DNA of 64,000 bases from Deinococcus terrestris (GCF_009377345.1 NZ_WBSL01000003.1:132501-196500), one strand, 5' to 3'; shown: positions 51,242 to 62,759, numbered from the stretch's first letter. Numbers and translations: made by a program. Notes: generated from the sequence alone by a model not told the origin.

Positions 51242-52726
51242 TTACCTGCGCCAGCGCGGCCCCTCCTTGGTGTCCTCCACGGTCACGCCCACGCGGGTCA
51301 GCGTGTCGCGCAACTGGTCGGCCTCGGCGTACTGCTTTTGCAGGCGGTAGTTCTGGCGGGCCTTGAGGACCAGTTCCATTAGGGCGTCCACGACCTCCGC
51401 GTCGTCTTGCCGCTCCGGGGCGCTCTGGGCAAACAGTCCCAGCACGTCGCCCCCAAGCTGGCGGTAGGCGTCGCGGGCAGCTTCCAGGGCCGGGCGGCCG
51501 ACCTCGCCGCCGTTCAGGGCCGCGTTCACGTCGGTCGTCAGGCCGAAGAGGGCCGCCACCGCGCGGGGCGTGTTGAAGTCGTCGCGCATGGCCTGCTCAA
51601 ACTCCTCCACGTGCGCGGCAACCTTTCCCCGCAGGGCCGGGTCGTCGCGTTCCGGGGCGTTCGGCAGACGGCGCTCGACCTCGTGCAGCGCTTCGGTCAG
51701 TCGGCGGTAGCCGTTCCGGGCGCTCTGGAAGGCTTCTTCCGAAAACTCGGTCACCGACCGGTAGTGGCTGCCCACCAGCAGGAAGCGCACCACCATCGGG
51801 TCGTGGTGTTCGAGCAACTCGCGGATGGTCGTGAAGTTGCCCTTGCTCTTGGACATCTTCTCGCCGCCGATGGTCAACATGTTGTTGTGCATCCAGTAGC
51901 GGGCAAAGGCGTGCCCGGCGGCCTCCGCCTGCGCGATCTCCGCCTCGTGGTGCGGGAATTGCAGGTCCAGCCCCCCGCCGTGGATGTCGAAGCCCTCGCC
52001 CAGGTACTTCAGGCTCATCGCGCTGCATTCTATATGCCACCCTGGAAAGCCCACCCCCCAGGGCGAGTCCCAGCGCATCAGGTGGCCCGGCTCGGCCCGC
52101 TTCCACAGGGCGAAGTCGCGGGGATCGCGCTTTTCCTCGCGCACGGCTTCCCGCGTGCCCTCGGCCTGCTCGTCGAGCTTGCGGCCCGAAAGCTTGCCGT
52201 ACTCGGGCCACGAGCGCACGTCGAAGTAGACGCTGCCATTCGACTCGTAAGCATGGCCGCGCTCAATCAGTTCCTCGATCAGCGCGATCTGCTCGGGGAT
52301 GTGCCCGGTCGCGCGGGGGTTGATCGACGGCTTGAGGACGTTCAGGGCGTCCATGTCGCGCTGGAAGGACCAGAAGTACTTGTCGGCCACCTCCATCGGT
52401 TCGAGCTGCTCGAGCCGGGCGCGGGCCTGGAGCTTGTCCTCGCCCTCATCGGCGTCGTTCTGGAGGTGGCCCACGTCGGTCACGTTGGTCACGTAGCGCA
52501 CCCCATACCCGAAGTGCGTGAGCGCCCGCCGCACCACGTCAAAGGCGACCTCCTTTTTCGCGTGCCCGAGGTGAGCGTCCGAGTACACGGTGGGGCCGCA
52601 CAGGTACATCCCCACCCGGCCGGGCGTGGTCGGCACGAAACGGACCTTCTCGCCGCGCAGGGTGTCATAGAGGTGAATATCGGGGTCGGGCGTGCGGGCC
52701 GAAAGAGGGGCAGTGGGGTGGGTCAT
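51242..52726 (-). CDS. cysS: Cysteinyl-tRNA synthetase
   Basis: 494 residues, class [21 protein letters not shown] holds a zinc Cys and the HIGH-like motif [14 protein letters not shown] gives further zinc ligands, and [10 protein letters not shown] is the KMSKS loop. The ATG at 52726 follows AGGAG by 8 bases; a far longer frame upstream is antisense to a transporter gene. The 120 bases ahead of it hold a -10 box, a Cys-containing leader peptide and an intrinsic terminator, so expression is probably set by attenuation. Confidence 0.97.
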   Translation of the reverse strand: MTHPTAPLSARTPDPDIHLYDTLRGEKVRFVPTTPGRVGMYLCGPTVYSDAHLGHAKKEVAFDVVRRALTHFGYGVRYVTNVTDVGHLQNDADEGEDKLQARARLEQLEPMEVADKYFWSFQRDMDALNVLKPSINPRATGHIPEQIALIEELIERGHAYESNGSVYFDVRSWPEYGKLSGRKLDEQAEGTREAVREEKRDPRDFALWKRAEPGHLMRWDSPWGVGFPGWHIECSAMSLKYLGEGFDIHGGGLDLQFPHHEAEIAQAEAAGHAFARYWMHNNMLTIGGEKMSKSKGNFTTIRELLEHHDPMVVRFLLVGSHYRSVTEFSEEAFQSARNGYRRLTEALHEVERRLPNAPERDDPALRGKVAAHVEEFEQAMRDDFNTPRAVAALFGLTTDVNAALNGGEVGRPALEAARDAYRQLGGDVLGLFAQSAPERQDDAEVVDALMELVLKARQNYRLQKQYAEADQLRDTLTRVGVTVEDTKEGPRWRR

Positions 52727-52745
52727 CGGGGCTCCTGGGAAAGGG

Positions 52746-52790
52746 AAAAGAAAAAGCCGCGCCGACTCCACACAGGGAAGGGGCGCGGCG
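52746..52790 (-). terminator. Intrinsic terminator in the cysS leader (attenuator)
   Basis: GCCGCGCC (52789-52782) and GGCGCGGC (52763-52756) form a perfect 8-bp GC stem, followed at once by TTTTTCTTTT. It ends about 20 bases before the cysS start and no other minus-strand gene lies upstream, so it can only act on cysS transcripts. Confidence 0.85.
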
Positions 52791-52803
52791 GGAAGCGTGC
52801 TGC

Positions 52804-52836
52804 TCAGGCCGCGGGAAGGGGGCAACACGGGGTCAT
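52804..52836 (-). CDS. Cysteine leader peptide of the cysS attenuator
   Basis: Ten-codon frame [14 protein letters not shown] with adjacent TGT TGC codons. A TACAGT -10 box ends exactly 6 bases before its ATG, so the mRNA should begin with AUG. The stop lies 14 bases before the terminator stem. Bases 52808-52813 (CGCGGC, inside codons 8-10) can pair with 52784-52789 (GCCGCG), the 5' arm of the terminator: a possible antiterminator. A ribosome waiting for Cys-tRNA at codons 4-5 would leave this segment largely free; one reaching the stop would cover it. Pattern is seen directly; the mechanism is inferred. Confidence 0.72.
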   Translation of the reverse strand: MTPCCPLPAA

Positions 52837-52842
52837 GGGGCC

Positions 52843-52848
52843 ACTGTA
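52843..52848 (-). promoter_or_regulatory. -10 box of the cysS leader transcript
   Basis: TACAGT on the minus strand, 6 bases before the leader ATG. No good -35 is visible. The rest of the 372-base gap (52849-53085) holds no supported gene. Confidence 0.6.
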
Positions 52849-53098
52849 GCAAACGCGGGAGAGTCGCTGCCGGGCCGGAGTCCGGGGCTGTCCCCCCGGC
52901 GCGAGGTCGGCAAGCAGGCCCGGCTCCTTCATTGGACCGACGGACGCGGGAGTCCTGTTCCTCGCCACTGCGGCAGGGGGGTCGGCACCGGCCCTCCACA
53001 CCGTGAGAACGGCCGATTGATCCACTGACGGAACGTGGCTGAAGCGGACTCTGGCAGGCCGCCCTCCCCGCCGGGCGGGAGTCCGTATGATGCGCGGT

Positions 53099-54214
53099 GT
53101 GATCTCGCCGCCCAAGCCGCCCACCGCGTTCGCGTACGCCTGGCGCAGTCCCTGGATTCGCCTGCTCGTGTTCGGGCTGGCCGCTTACCTCCTGTACCGG
53201 ATGGCGGGCGAGGTCAGCACCATCATCTGGAACGTGCTGATCGCGTTTTTGATCGCCTACCTCGCCAATCCGCTGCTGACCTGGCTGGAGCGGGGGCGGG
53301 TGTCGCGGGGGCTGGGGGTCTTTTTCGTGCTGCTGCTGTTCGTGGCGCTGTTCGCGCTGGCCGGAGCGCTGCTGGTGACCGTCTCGGCGCAGCTGATCGA
53401 CCTGCTCGCGCGGCTGCCGGACCAGATCGGGCAGCTCGGCATCGTGATCGACCGCCTGTTCGGGTGGCTGGGGGACCGGGGCATCGGCAACCTCGCCGAC
53501 GCCCGCGAGCGCATCACCGAGGCCGTGCAAACCTACGTCGAGAACCTCGGCAACAACCTGATTCCCATCCTGCAAAACGCCCTGAACTCGACGGGCACGG
53601 TCTTCCGGCAGCTCGTCTCCATCGGCGGGGTGGTGGGGCAGATCGTGATCATCCTGCTGCTGAGCATCTACCTGATGCTGGACTACAGCCGGGTCAACGC
53701 CTCGCTCCTGCGGGCCTTTCCGCGCCCCTGGCAGCCGCGCGTGCTGGAGCTGAGCAGCCTGGTAAGCACGGCGGTGGGCGGCTACGTGCGCGGGCAACTG
53801 GTGATCGCCACATTTATCGGCGTCTTCGTGTGGCTGGGCCTCACCATCATCGGGATTCCCAGCGCCGCCGCCATCGGTTTCCTGGCGGGGGCCTTCAACA
53901 TCGTGCCGTACCTCGGCCCGGTGATCGGGGCCACGCCCGCGCTGCTGCTCGCGCTGCCGTTCGGCTGGGTCAAGATGCTGCTCGTGGTCGTGATCTTCGT
54001 GCTGGCCAACCAGATCGAGAGCAACGTCCTGAGCCCCTACGTGCTGGGCCGCACCACCGACCTGCACCCGGTCACCGTACTCGTCGCCATTCTGATCGGG
54101 GCCTCGTTGCTGGGCTTCGTGGGGGCGCTGCTCGCCGTGCCCATCGTCGCGCTGGGCAAGCTGCTGCTGGACAAGTACTACTATCCGAGCCGGGTCTATA
54201 CCGAAGGGCCGTAG
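53099..54214 (+). CDS. AI-2E-family (TqsA/PerM-like) membrane transporter
   Basis: 371 residues with about eight membrane segments in the family arrangement: three near the N-terminus ([53 protein letters not shown]), a soluble helical domain (about 105-175), then the C-terminal bundle with [18 protein letters not shown] and [20 protein letters not shown], a PerM/TqsA signature. Members export autoinducer-2 or act as Na+/H+ antiporters. The GTG at 53099 is chosen since TATGAT (53086-53091) ends 7 bases before it; two ATGs upstream overlap that -10 box. Confidence 0.87.
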   Translation: MISPPKPPTAFAYAWRSPWIRLLVFGLAAYLLYRMAGEVSTIIWNVLIAFLIAYLANPLLTWLERGRVSRGLGVFFVLLLFVALFALAGALLVTVSAQLIDLLARLPDQIGQLGIVIDRLFGWLGDRGIGNLADARERITEAVQTYVENLGNNLIPILQNALNSTGTVFRQLVSIGGVVGQIVIILLLSIYLMLDYSRVNASLLRAFPRPWQPRVLELSSLVSTAVGGYVRGQLVIATFIGVFVWLGLTIIGIPSAAAIGFLAGAFNIVPYLGPVIGATPALLLALPFGWVKMLLVVVIFVLANQIESNVLSPYVLGRTTDLHPVTVLVAILIGASLLGFVGALLAVPIVALGKLLLDKYYYPSRVYTEGP

Positions 54215-54225
54215 GGCCTGGGGCC

Positions 54226-54269
54226 AACGCGGAGGGGGAGACGCGCACAACGTCTCCGCCTCCGCGTTG
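54226..54269. terminator. Strong bidirectional terminator
   Basis: AACGCGGAGG plus GGAGACG on one arm pairs with CGTCTCC plus CCTCCGCGTT on the other, an almost unbroken 17-bp stem between convergent genes. Confidence 0.88.
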
Positions 54270-54271
54270 CT

Positions 54272-54634
54272 TTACAGGCCACTTTCCAGTAACTCCACCT
54301 GCCGCCCGTCCGGGTCCAGCACAAAGGCCATGTCCCGCCCGCCGGGGCTGGGTTGGAGGTCGCGGCTGACCGTCACCCCGGCGGCCCGCCACTCGGGCAG
54401 GAGGGCACGGAGGCCGGAGACGTGCAGGGCAATGTGTTCAGCCCAGTGCAGGTGCGGGGCGGGGGCCTCGCCCGGAACCTCGAAGAACTGGAGGCGGCCT
54501 TCCCCCAGGCGCACCACGCCCCGGCGGTAACCCTCGGCGGTCGTCAGGTCTTTTTCCACCACGCCGCCCAGCCGCACGTAAAAGGCGAGGGTCGCCGCGA
54601 GGTCCCGCGTCACGAAGGAAACGTGCTTGAGCAT
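54272..54634 (-). CDS. VOC/glyoxalase-fold protein
   Basis: 120 residues starting MLKHVSFVTRDLAATLAFYV, a typical first beta-alpha-beta of the vicinal oxygen chelate fold (His4 as possible metal ligand). Second half HIALHVSGLRALLPEWRAAG and DMAFVLDPDGRQVELLES, where the H and final E are the other ligand positions. Could be a lyase, dioxygenase or drug-binding resistance protein. TAGCCT ends 8 bases before the ATG; an in-frame ATG further upstream overlaps this promoter and was not used. Confidence 0.8.
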   Translation of the reverse strand: MLKHVSFVTRDLAATLAFYVRLGGVVEKDLTTAEGYRRGVVRLGEGRLQFFEVPGEAPAPHLHWAEHIALHVSGLRALLPEWRAAGVTVSRDLQPSPGGRDMAFVLDPDGRQVELLESGL

Positions 54635-54642
54635 CGGCAGGC

Positions 54643-54659
54643 AGGCTAGCGCGTACCCT
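54643..54659. promoter_or_regulatory. Back-to-back leaderless promoters
   Basis: In a 31-base gap, TAGCCT (minus, 54643-54648) serves the VOC gene and TACCCT (plus, 54654-54659) ends 6 bases before the next gene; only 5 bases separate the boxes. Confidence 0.5.
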
Positions 54660-54665
54660 GGCCCC

Positions 54666-55256
54666 ATGCCCCCGCCTCCCTGGACCCTCACCGGACGCGG
54701 CCTGATCGCCCTCTCGGCCCCCGGCGCGCTGATGCTGGTGCGCTACGTCGCCTCTCCGGTCGGTCCCTACGACGAACTGCTGTGGGCCGAACTCACCCGC
54801 ACCCCCGCCGGGTGGCGGCCCCAGGTCCGGGCCATCGTGGTGAGTACCAGGGAGAGCGTCGTGTGGGGGCGGCGCAACTGGGGCATTCCCAAGCACCTCG
54901 CCCGCTTCGACTGGACAGGGAGCGAGCGAGTGGGCGACGTCCGGGTGACGGGGGAGGACGGTGCGGAGGTCGCCCGCCTGGGGTACCAGGTTGGCACCTG
55001 GCGCGTGCCCCTCAGCACGGCCCTGCTGCCCTCACCCCTGCGGACGCTGGCACAGCCGGGACTGGACGGGGCGGGCGATTGGCTCCTGACCCCCCTGGAG
55101 GCCAGTGGGCGCGTCACCCCCGCGCGGCTGTCGGTGGGGCACCTGCGGGGGCTGTCGCCCACGCCGCGGCGCGTTCGCCCGCTGCTGACCCTGGGGGTGC
55201 CGGACTTTCGGCTGGTCTTTCCGGTGCCCCAGCCGCTTCAAATTGGGCAGGCATGA
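54666..55256 (+). CDS. Acetoacetate decarboxylase-like protein
   Basis: 196 residues. The pattern SPVGPYDELLWAEL, RAIVVSTRESVVWGRRNWG and IPKHLARFDW matches the acetoacetate decarboxylase-like superfamily, in which G-x-P-K supplies a lysine. Whether the catalytic Schiff-base lysine is in the right place cannot be judged, and many members are not decarboxylases. ATG at 54666 follows TACCCT by 6 bases. Divergent from the VOC gene. Confidence 0.55.
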   Translation: MPPPPWTLTGRGLIALSAPGALMLVRYVASPVGPYDELLWAELTRTPAGWRPQVRAIVVSTRESVVWGRRNWGIPKHLARFDWTGSERVGDVRVTGEDGAEVARLGYQVGTWRVPLSTALLPSPLRTLAQPGLDGAGDWLLTPLEASGRVTPARLSVGHLRGLSPTPRRVRPLLTLGVPDFRLVFPVPQPLQIGQA

Positions 55257-55258
55257 AA

Positions 55259-55280
55259 AAACCGCCACTTCGGGCGGTTG
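55259..55280. terminator. Hairpin between convergent genes
   Basis: AACCGCC-ACTTCG-GGCGGTT. The T-run (TTTTTT) follows it on the minus strand, so it best ends the zinc-ribbon transcript; it may serve both directions. Confidence 0.7.
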
Positions 55281-55336
55281 AATGAAACAAGGATAGCGCG
55301 GTATGCAGCATTCGTCAACCTCAGGCAGGCCGATCT

Positions 55337-55561
55337 TCAGGGCATGACCTGGAGAAACCAGTGGACGTGCCCGCAGCGGGCGCAGGCGAAGTAGTCCGCG
55401 TTGCCGTTTAGCCAGTCCAGCCCCAGGAAGGTCAGCCCCTGGGTGTTGAGCTGCGCCTCGCCCGCGTGGAAGGCCGCGTGGCCACAGTGGGCACAGGTCA
55501 GGTCCTTGCCCGCACGGTTCACGGGCTGGGGTTCGGGGGGAGGGGAGTTGAAAAAGCCCAT
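55337..55561 (-). CDS. Small zinc-ribbon protein
   Basis: 74 residues with two CxxC knuckles, TCAHCGHAAFHAG and FACARCGHVHWFL, 33 residues apart, forming one zinc ribbon. The rest is short and unlike known transcription factors. It follows the 55-residue gene after 7 bases and was probably formed with it as one unit. AAGGGCGG just upstream may be a ribosome-binding site. Function unknown. Confidence 0.72.
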   Translation of the reverse strand: MGFFNSPPPEPQPVNRAGKDLTCAHCGHAAFHAGEAQLNTQGLTFLGLDWLNGNADYFACARCGHVHWFLQVMP

Positions 55562-55568
55562 GCCGCCC

Positions 55569-55736
55569 TTACGGGGTGGTTGGGGCAGGCGTTCCGGCGC
55601 GGGCAGTGGGCAGCATCGGGCGCAGTTCTCGCCGAATGGTGGCGGGCTGGCGGTAGAGGTCCAGCAGGACAGTCCGCAGCATCGTCAGGTGTTGCGCCGG
55701 CGCTAGCCCGCTCCTGACCGCCCGTTCGGGGTGCAT
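55569..55736 (-). CDS. 55-residue hypothetical protein
   Basis: Begins [20 protein letters not shown], continues [20 protein letters not shown] and ends [12 protein letters not shown]. The central part would form one amphipathic helix pair; no signal peptide. Codon choice (GC-rich third positions) is like that of genuine genes here. A TACTAT -10 box lies 20 bases upstream with a GGGGGG stretch before the ATG. Seven bases before the zinc-ribbon gene, same strand. Confidence 0.5.
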   Translation of the reverse strand: MHPERAVRSGLAPAQHLTMLRTVLLDLYRQPATIRRELRPMLPTARAGTPAPTTP

Positions 55737-55755
55737 TGTCCCCCCGGCGGGGTGG

Positions 55756-55763
55756 GATAGTAC
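55756..55763. promoter_or_regulatory. Shared -10 region for divergent transcripts
   Basis: GATAGTAC reads GATAGT/TAGTAC on the plus strand, 5-7 bases before the aldo/keto reductase ATG, and TACTAT on the minus strand for the small-protein unit. One 8-base element may serve as -10 for both directions. Confidence 0.5.
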
Positions 55764-55768
55764 CCCCC

Positions 55769-57633
<1,865 letters not shown>

Positions 57634-57676
57634 GACTCAGGAACCGGGGCGGGGGCGTGAGCGGTTGCCCCCTGCC

Positions 57677-58045
57677 TCAGCGTTTCGGAAAGAGGACGCC
57701 GCCGAGCGCAGCCTCCAGTACCGGCAGCCCCAGGCACAGGGCAACGATGACCCGGAAGGAAGTCCCGCCTGGGAAAAACCAGCCGTCGCCATTCCACACC
57801 AGCAGGCTCGCCGCCCAGCCGAGGCAGAAGCCTGCCAAGCCCCCGCGCCCACCCCGGCCCCGCATGACCCAGCGGGCCAGCAGCGGCACGCCCAGCGTCA
57901 GCGGCAGCAGAATCACGAAATACAGCGCCACCAGCGAGGCGGAGGCCAGGTCGTCCTCGTGCCCGACGGCCCGAATGAAGGCCGAGGCGAGGGCCGCCAG
58001 CAGGGGAGGCAGCAGCCAGGGCCACAGCGCGGGCGGGCGGGTCAT
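57677..58045 (-). CDS. Membrane protein, third of three tandem relatives
   Basis: 122 residues, about four membrane segments, beginning MTRPPALWPWLLPPLLAALA. The opening W-P-W-L-L-P-P-L-L-A and the segment GLAGFCLGWAASLLVW resemble the two genes upstream. ATG overlaps the preceding stop (ATGA). No known domain; possible partner of the sensor-regulator genes at the head of the cluster. Confidence 0.65.
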   Translation of the reverse strand: MTRPPALWPWLLPPLLAALASAFIRAVGHEDDLASASLVALYFVILLPLTLGVPLLARWVMRGRGGRGGLAGFCLGWAASLLVWNGDGWFFPGGTSFRVIVALCLGLPVLEAALGGVLFPKR

Positions 58046-58470
58046 CGGTGCTCCCGCTTCCGGCCCACCCGCTCGCCTACCCCGTAACCCAGGACAGGCA
58101 ACGCGAACGAGCAGGCGAGCAGCCCCACGCGGCCACCGGACGGCAAGCCGAAGGCGAGGACACCCGCCCACAGCACCACGCTTCCGCTCAGCCCCAGGCA
58201 CAGCCCCCGGAAGGCCGCGAGCCGGGGCCGCACCGCGCCGTCGCGAGCTGCGCGGGCACGCAGCACACGCAAGGCGATCAGGGCCGGGGCCAGCACCAGG
58301 GTCAACGCGCCGAGCGTCAGGGTCACCACGCTCAGGAGCAGGCGCGGGAGGTCGCCGGGTCCACGCGGCGTCCACTGCCACAAAAGCACCAGCGGAAGGA
58401 GCGCCGAGGCCACCGCCAGCAGCGCCGGGAGCAGCAGCGGCCACAGCCACGCGGCGGGCGGAACGCGCAT
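58042..58470 (-). CDS. Membrane protein, second of three tandem relatives
   Basis: 142 residues, four membrane segments. Starts MRVPPAAWLWPLLLPALLAV. The segment VLRARAARDGAVRPRLAAFR and GLCLGL nearly repeats the upstream gene (VLRGRAARDGAVRSRLAAFW, GLCLGL), evidence of duplication. The ATG shares one base with the previous stop (TAATG). Confidence 0.68.
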   Translation of the reverse strand: MRVPPAAWLWPLLLPALLAVASALLPLVLLWQWTPRGPGDLPRLLLSVVTLTLGALTLVLAPALIALRVLRARAARDGAVRPRLAAFRGLCLGLSGSVVLWAGVLAFGLPSGGRVGLLACSFALPVLGYGVGERVGRKREHR

Positions 58471-59325
58471 TAGCCCTCCGCCTGACGCCGTCCCACCCAC
58501 CAGCCCACCCCATACCCGATCAGCGGCGGCGCAGCGTGCAGCAGGATGTAGGCTTCCAGCGGCAGACGCGGGACCAGCGCGAATTGTCCGAAGCCGAATA
58601 GCCTCAGCGTCACCGCCAGCCCCAGGCACAGGCCCCAGAACGCGGCGAGGCGGGACCGCACCGCGCCGTCACGGGCCGCGCGGCCCCGCAGCACCAGCAG
58701 GGCGATCAGGGCAGGGGAGAGGGTCACGGCGAGTTGCCCGGCGGACGAGACGAGCACCGCGATCAGCAGCCCCGCCCAGCTTCCCACGTCCCCCTGATCC
58801 GCCACCCGCATGAAGGGCAACGCCGTCACTGCCAGCGACACCGCCGCCGGGGGCAGCAGCGGCCACAGCCAGGGCGCGAGCGCGGGGAGCGGGCGGGCGT
58901 CCTCCAGCGCGGCGGGCGAGGGGGGCAGGCCGTGCCGACGTCCGGCCAGCAGCCCCAGCGCCATTCCGATTCCAAAGGCCGGGCCGAGTGGGAACAGCCA
59001 ACCCAGCACCCAGTAAAAGCCCATCCCGATATTCGCGTCCCGGTTAACTTCCGGGTCCAGCAGGGTGACGCTGGACCACACCGACGCGAGCGCCGCCCCG
59101 ACCCCTCCCCAGGCCGCCGCCCCAGCCACAGCGCCAGGGCCGACAGCACGCCGACCGGGGCGAGGAGAAAGGGCGTCCAGCTCGCCAACTTCCACCATTC
59201 CGGCCCCTCTAGCGAGACGGCCCGCAGCAGTCCCACCACGACCCCCACCCCCGCGAGGCCCAGCATCACCACCACCAACCCGACGCCGCCGAATGCTGGC
59301 GACTGGCCACTGGTCGCTGGCGACT

Positions 59326-59329
<4 letters not shown>
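58470..59329 (-). pseudogene. Membrane protein, first of three tandem relatives, split by a frameshift
   Basis: The frame opened by the GTG at 59329 (overlapping the regulator stop as GTGA) encodes two membrane segments, ...VLSALALWLG, and then turns to Arg-rich nonsense. One base away, another frame takes over with AAAWGGVGAALASVW and continues for 216 residues to 58470. The switch point is a GGGG tract (59120-59123 on the plus strand as CCCC): five Gs would restore one protein of about 286 residues. Either a real one-base deletion, a sequencing error in a homopolymer, or recoding. The later part resembles the next gene closely. Confidence 0.7.
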
Positions 59330-59972
<643 letters not shown>

Positions 59973-59976
<4 letters not shown>

Positions 59977-61025
59977 GGGGCGTCTCCTTCGTCGTCGGGC
60001 AATCGGCGGGCGAGGCGCAAGCGGGGCGCCTCCACCCGGATGTCCAGTTCGGGGTCGGTCAGGGCGGCGGGGTCGGTGGCGATCACGTCCCCCTGCCGCA
60101 ACAGGTCGCCCGGCGGGTCCAGCAGGCGGCCCCCCACCAATCGCACGCGGACGGACGTGTCGGGCGGGAGGCTCACTCGCACCTCCCCGGAAACGGTCTG
60201 AAGCGTGAGCGTCCCCGCCGCCCCATCCGGCAGCCGCAGGGCGAGGTCGCCGGAGGTGGAGGCCACGCGGCCTGCCTCCCCGCGCGGCAGTTCGCCCGTC
60301 ACGTCGCCGCTCTGGGTGGTGACGGTCAGCCGCCCCGCCCACGCCTCCCCCAGCCGCAGGGTAACCGCGCCGCTGCCGGTCGTGACCCCCAGGGCAGGCG
60401 CCCGCCAGGGGGCCGGGGCGCGGAGGGTCACTGCCCCGCTCGCCGTCCCCAGGGTCAGGGGGCCGCTCTCCCCGGCGGGCAGGGTCGCCACCAGGGAGCC
60501 GGAGCGGGTGCGGGCGGTCAGCTCACGCACCCGCAGCGCGTGGAGGTCCAGTCGCAGGTCACCGCTCGCCGTCTCCACCCCCAGGGTGAGGGGCACCCCG
60601 CGCGAGAGCTGCACGTCCAGGCGGTGCTGCACGGCGGGAGTGTTGAGGTTGACCCGGTCGTCACTCAGCGGAGCCACGTCCAGCCGCACGTCGGCCCGCA
60701 GGGTGCCCCCCTCGCGAGAGGTCTGCACCCGCAGAGGATTGCGCTCGCGGTGGGTGGCCCGCCCGACCAGCGCGGCGCGGCCCGGCCACGGCAGCCCCGC
60801 CACGGCGAGGTCGGTGCGGTCGCCCGTCAGCCGCACGGCGAGTGCCGAGGCCCCCTCCAACGGCACGTCCAGCGGCGTCTCGCGCACGCTCAGGCCGGGA
60901 ATGGGCGTGACCCGCCAGCCCGCCCAGGTCAGGCCTGCTCCTGCGGTGACCAACCCCAGCCCCAGCGCGATGCGGGCGAGCACCGGGGCCAGAGGCCGCG
61001 CGGGGGGCCGGGTGGGCGCGGTCAC
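59973..61025 (-). CDS. DUF4097-type beta-helix protein with one membrane anchor
   Basis: 350 residues. N-terminal membrane segment (IALGLGLVTAGAGLTWAGW, about 19-37), then a repetitive beta-solenoid: LTLGVETASGDLRLDLHAL, LTARTRSGSLVATLPAG, LTLGTASGAVTLRAPAP, LTVTTQSGDVTGELPRG, LTLQTVSGEVRVSLPPD, each about 20-22 residues with a central T-x-S-G. This matches DUF4097/DUF4098 (adhesin-like, also seen in LiaF-related proteins). It sits between kinase and regulator with 4-base overlaps on both sides, so it is probably part of the signalling system, sensing or damping. Confidence 0.78.
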
Positions 61026-62704
61026 GTGGACTCCGGGAGGGCAGCAGGCAGCGTCAGGGTGACGGTCGTGCCCGCGCCGGGCTCACTCTGCACGGTCAAC
61101 TCGCCCCCTGCCTCCCGCGCCCGCTCGCGCATGGAGCGCTGGCCCAGGGTGCCGCCGGGCAGCAGGGCAGGATTAAAGCCGCGCCCGTCGTCGCGGACCT
61201 CCAGTCGGACGGTGACCCCCTCCTGCGCGACCTTCAGCCACACCTCGCGGGCACGGGCGTGCTTGACCACGTTGTGCAGGGCCTCCTGCGCGACCCGGTA
61301 GGCGGCGGCCTGGGCGTGGGGGGCGAGGCCGGGTTCCTGGGGCGTGTCGGCGTGGACGGTCAGGCCGTGCCGCGCTTCCAGGGCGTGCGCGGTCTGCGCG
61401 AGGGCCGCGACCAGCCCGCCTTCCTCCAGCGCGTCGGGGCGCAGGCTGAAGAGCAGGGCCTTCATCTCGGAGACGCCGCCCTCGGCCAGCCGGATGGTGT
61501 ACTCCAGGCTTTCGCGGGCGCGGGCGGGGTCGCGGTCCAGGGTGGCGCGGGCGGTCTTGGCCCCCAGGGTGATCCCGTAGAGGGCCTGCGCCACGCTGTC
61601 GTGCAGCTCGCGGGCCAGCCGCGCCCGCTCCAGCTCGCCGCCGCGCTCGCCCGCCCGCGCGATGAGTTCGGCGGCGTGCAGGGCCGTGCCCGCGTGGTCC
61701 GCGATGGAGAGGAGGAAGGCGAGTTCGTCCCCGCCGGGTCGGGTGCCCGCCGCGTACACCGCCCGCAGGGTGCCGCCGTCACGCCCGCCCGCGATCACCG
61801 GGAGGGTCGCCAGGGTACCTCCGCCGGGCAGGGGCCGCACGTCCGCCCCGCCAGGTGGGGGCAGGGGACCAGGCCCGTGCAGGGCGGGATCGTCGGGACC
61901 GCTCACCGTGCGCAGGGTGCCGTCGGGCGCGGTCAGGGCCACCGCCTGCGCCGTGCTCGCCGCCCTCGCCTGCCCTGCGAGGTCGGCCAGGGTCGCCCCC
62001 AGGTCGTCTCCCAGCGCCACCCGCCCGGCGGCCCGGCGCAGCGCCACGACCTCCCGCCGGGCACTCGCCCCGTCCTGCGGCACCGACAGCAGCGCAAAGG
62101 CCAGCCACGCCCACACCCGCCCCAGCAGGTTCAGCACCCCGCCCGTCACCAGCAGGCCCCCCGCCCCCGCCAGTACCAGCCCCGCCACGCCGGGCACCGA
62201 GAGGCTCACCTCCCCGCCCCCCCAGCTCACCGGGAGGGAACCCGCCGCCCACCACGGCGCCGCCAGCCCCAACGCCGAGGCCGCCAGCAGCACTCCCAGC
62301 ACCGTCCAGCACAGCAGCGCGAGGGGCAGTTGCAGCAGGTGGAACATCAGCGCCCGGTAGGTCGCCCCGTCCGCGAGGGTGGCCCGCAACCAGCCCGCCA
62401 CCCCGCCCGGCGGGGGAGGGCCTGCGGGGGCAAAGTGGAGGCCCAGCAGCCGTGCCAGCCCCCGCTGCACGTCCGCCAGCCCCGGCACCAGCCACAGGGT
62501 GCCCAGCAGCACCCCGGCCCCCACCAGCAGCGGCAACGTCACCACCCCGGCCAGCACGCCGCCCAGCAGCAGCCCTGCCACCAGCGTGCCCAGCGGCAGA
62601 GCCAGCAGAACATACAGCGCCGTGCGGTAGGTCTGCGCGTCCCGCAGGTCGGCCAGCAGCGGCGGGCCAGGGGGCAGGGCGGTGCGGGTCATCCGCCTCA
62701 TCAT
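61022..62704 (-). CDS. NarL-family sensor histidine kinase
   Basis: 560 residues. Residues 25-210 are a membrane sensor of about six segments in two similar halves (TYRTALYVLLALPLGTLVAG; TYRALMFHLLQLPLALLC), as in the 'putative sensor' domain common in actinobacterial kinases. A GAF-like region follows (about 215-350). HisKA_3 has the phospho-accepting H368 in RLARELHDSVAQALYG; the ATPase domain has N478 (EALHNVVKHA) and DDGRGF (505-510). TAGCCT ends 6 bases before the ATG. First gene of a unit with DUF4097 and the response regulator. Confidence 0.93.
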   Translation of the reverse strand: MMRRMTRTALPPGPPLLADLRDAQTYRTALYVLLALPLGTLVAGLLLGGVLAGVVTLPLLVGAGVLLGTLWLVPGLADVQRGLARLLGLHFAPAGPPPPGGVAGWLRATLADGATYRALMFHLLQLPLALLCWTVLGVLLAASALGLAAPWWAAGSLPVSWGGGEVSLSVPGVAGLVLAGAGGLLVTGGVLNLLGRVWAWLAFALLSVPQDGASARREVVALRRAAGRVALGDDLGATLADLAGQARAASTAQAVALTAPDGTLRTVSGPDDPALHGPGPLPPPGGADVRPLPGGGTLATLPVIAGGRDGGTLRAVYAAGTRPGGDELAFLLSIADHAGTALHAAELIARAGERGGELERARLARELHDSVAQALYGITLGAKTARATLDRDPARARESLEYTIRLAEGGVSEMKALLFSLRPDALEEGGLVAALAQTAHALEARHGLTVHADTPQEPGLAPHAQAAAYRVAQEALHNVVKHARAREVWLKVAQEGVTVRLEVRDDGRGFNPALLPGGTLGQRSMRERAREAGGELTVQSEPGAGTTVTLTLPAALPEST

Positions 62705-62759
62705 GCCCGCAGGCTAGGGCTGGGGTGGGGCAGCGGGCGTCGGCCGAAAGGGGGAGAGG

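Noticed and set aside
52727..53098. A T-box upstream of cysS like that of glyS
   Set aside because: No GGTGGNACCGCG sequence or stem I distal motif on the minus strand; the leader is too short.
59110..59130. Programmed -1 frameshift in the split membrane protein
   Set aside because: No X-XXY-YYZ slippery heptamer and no obvious downstream pseudoknot; a one-base loss in the G tract is simpler, so recoding is kept only as a remote option.
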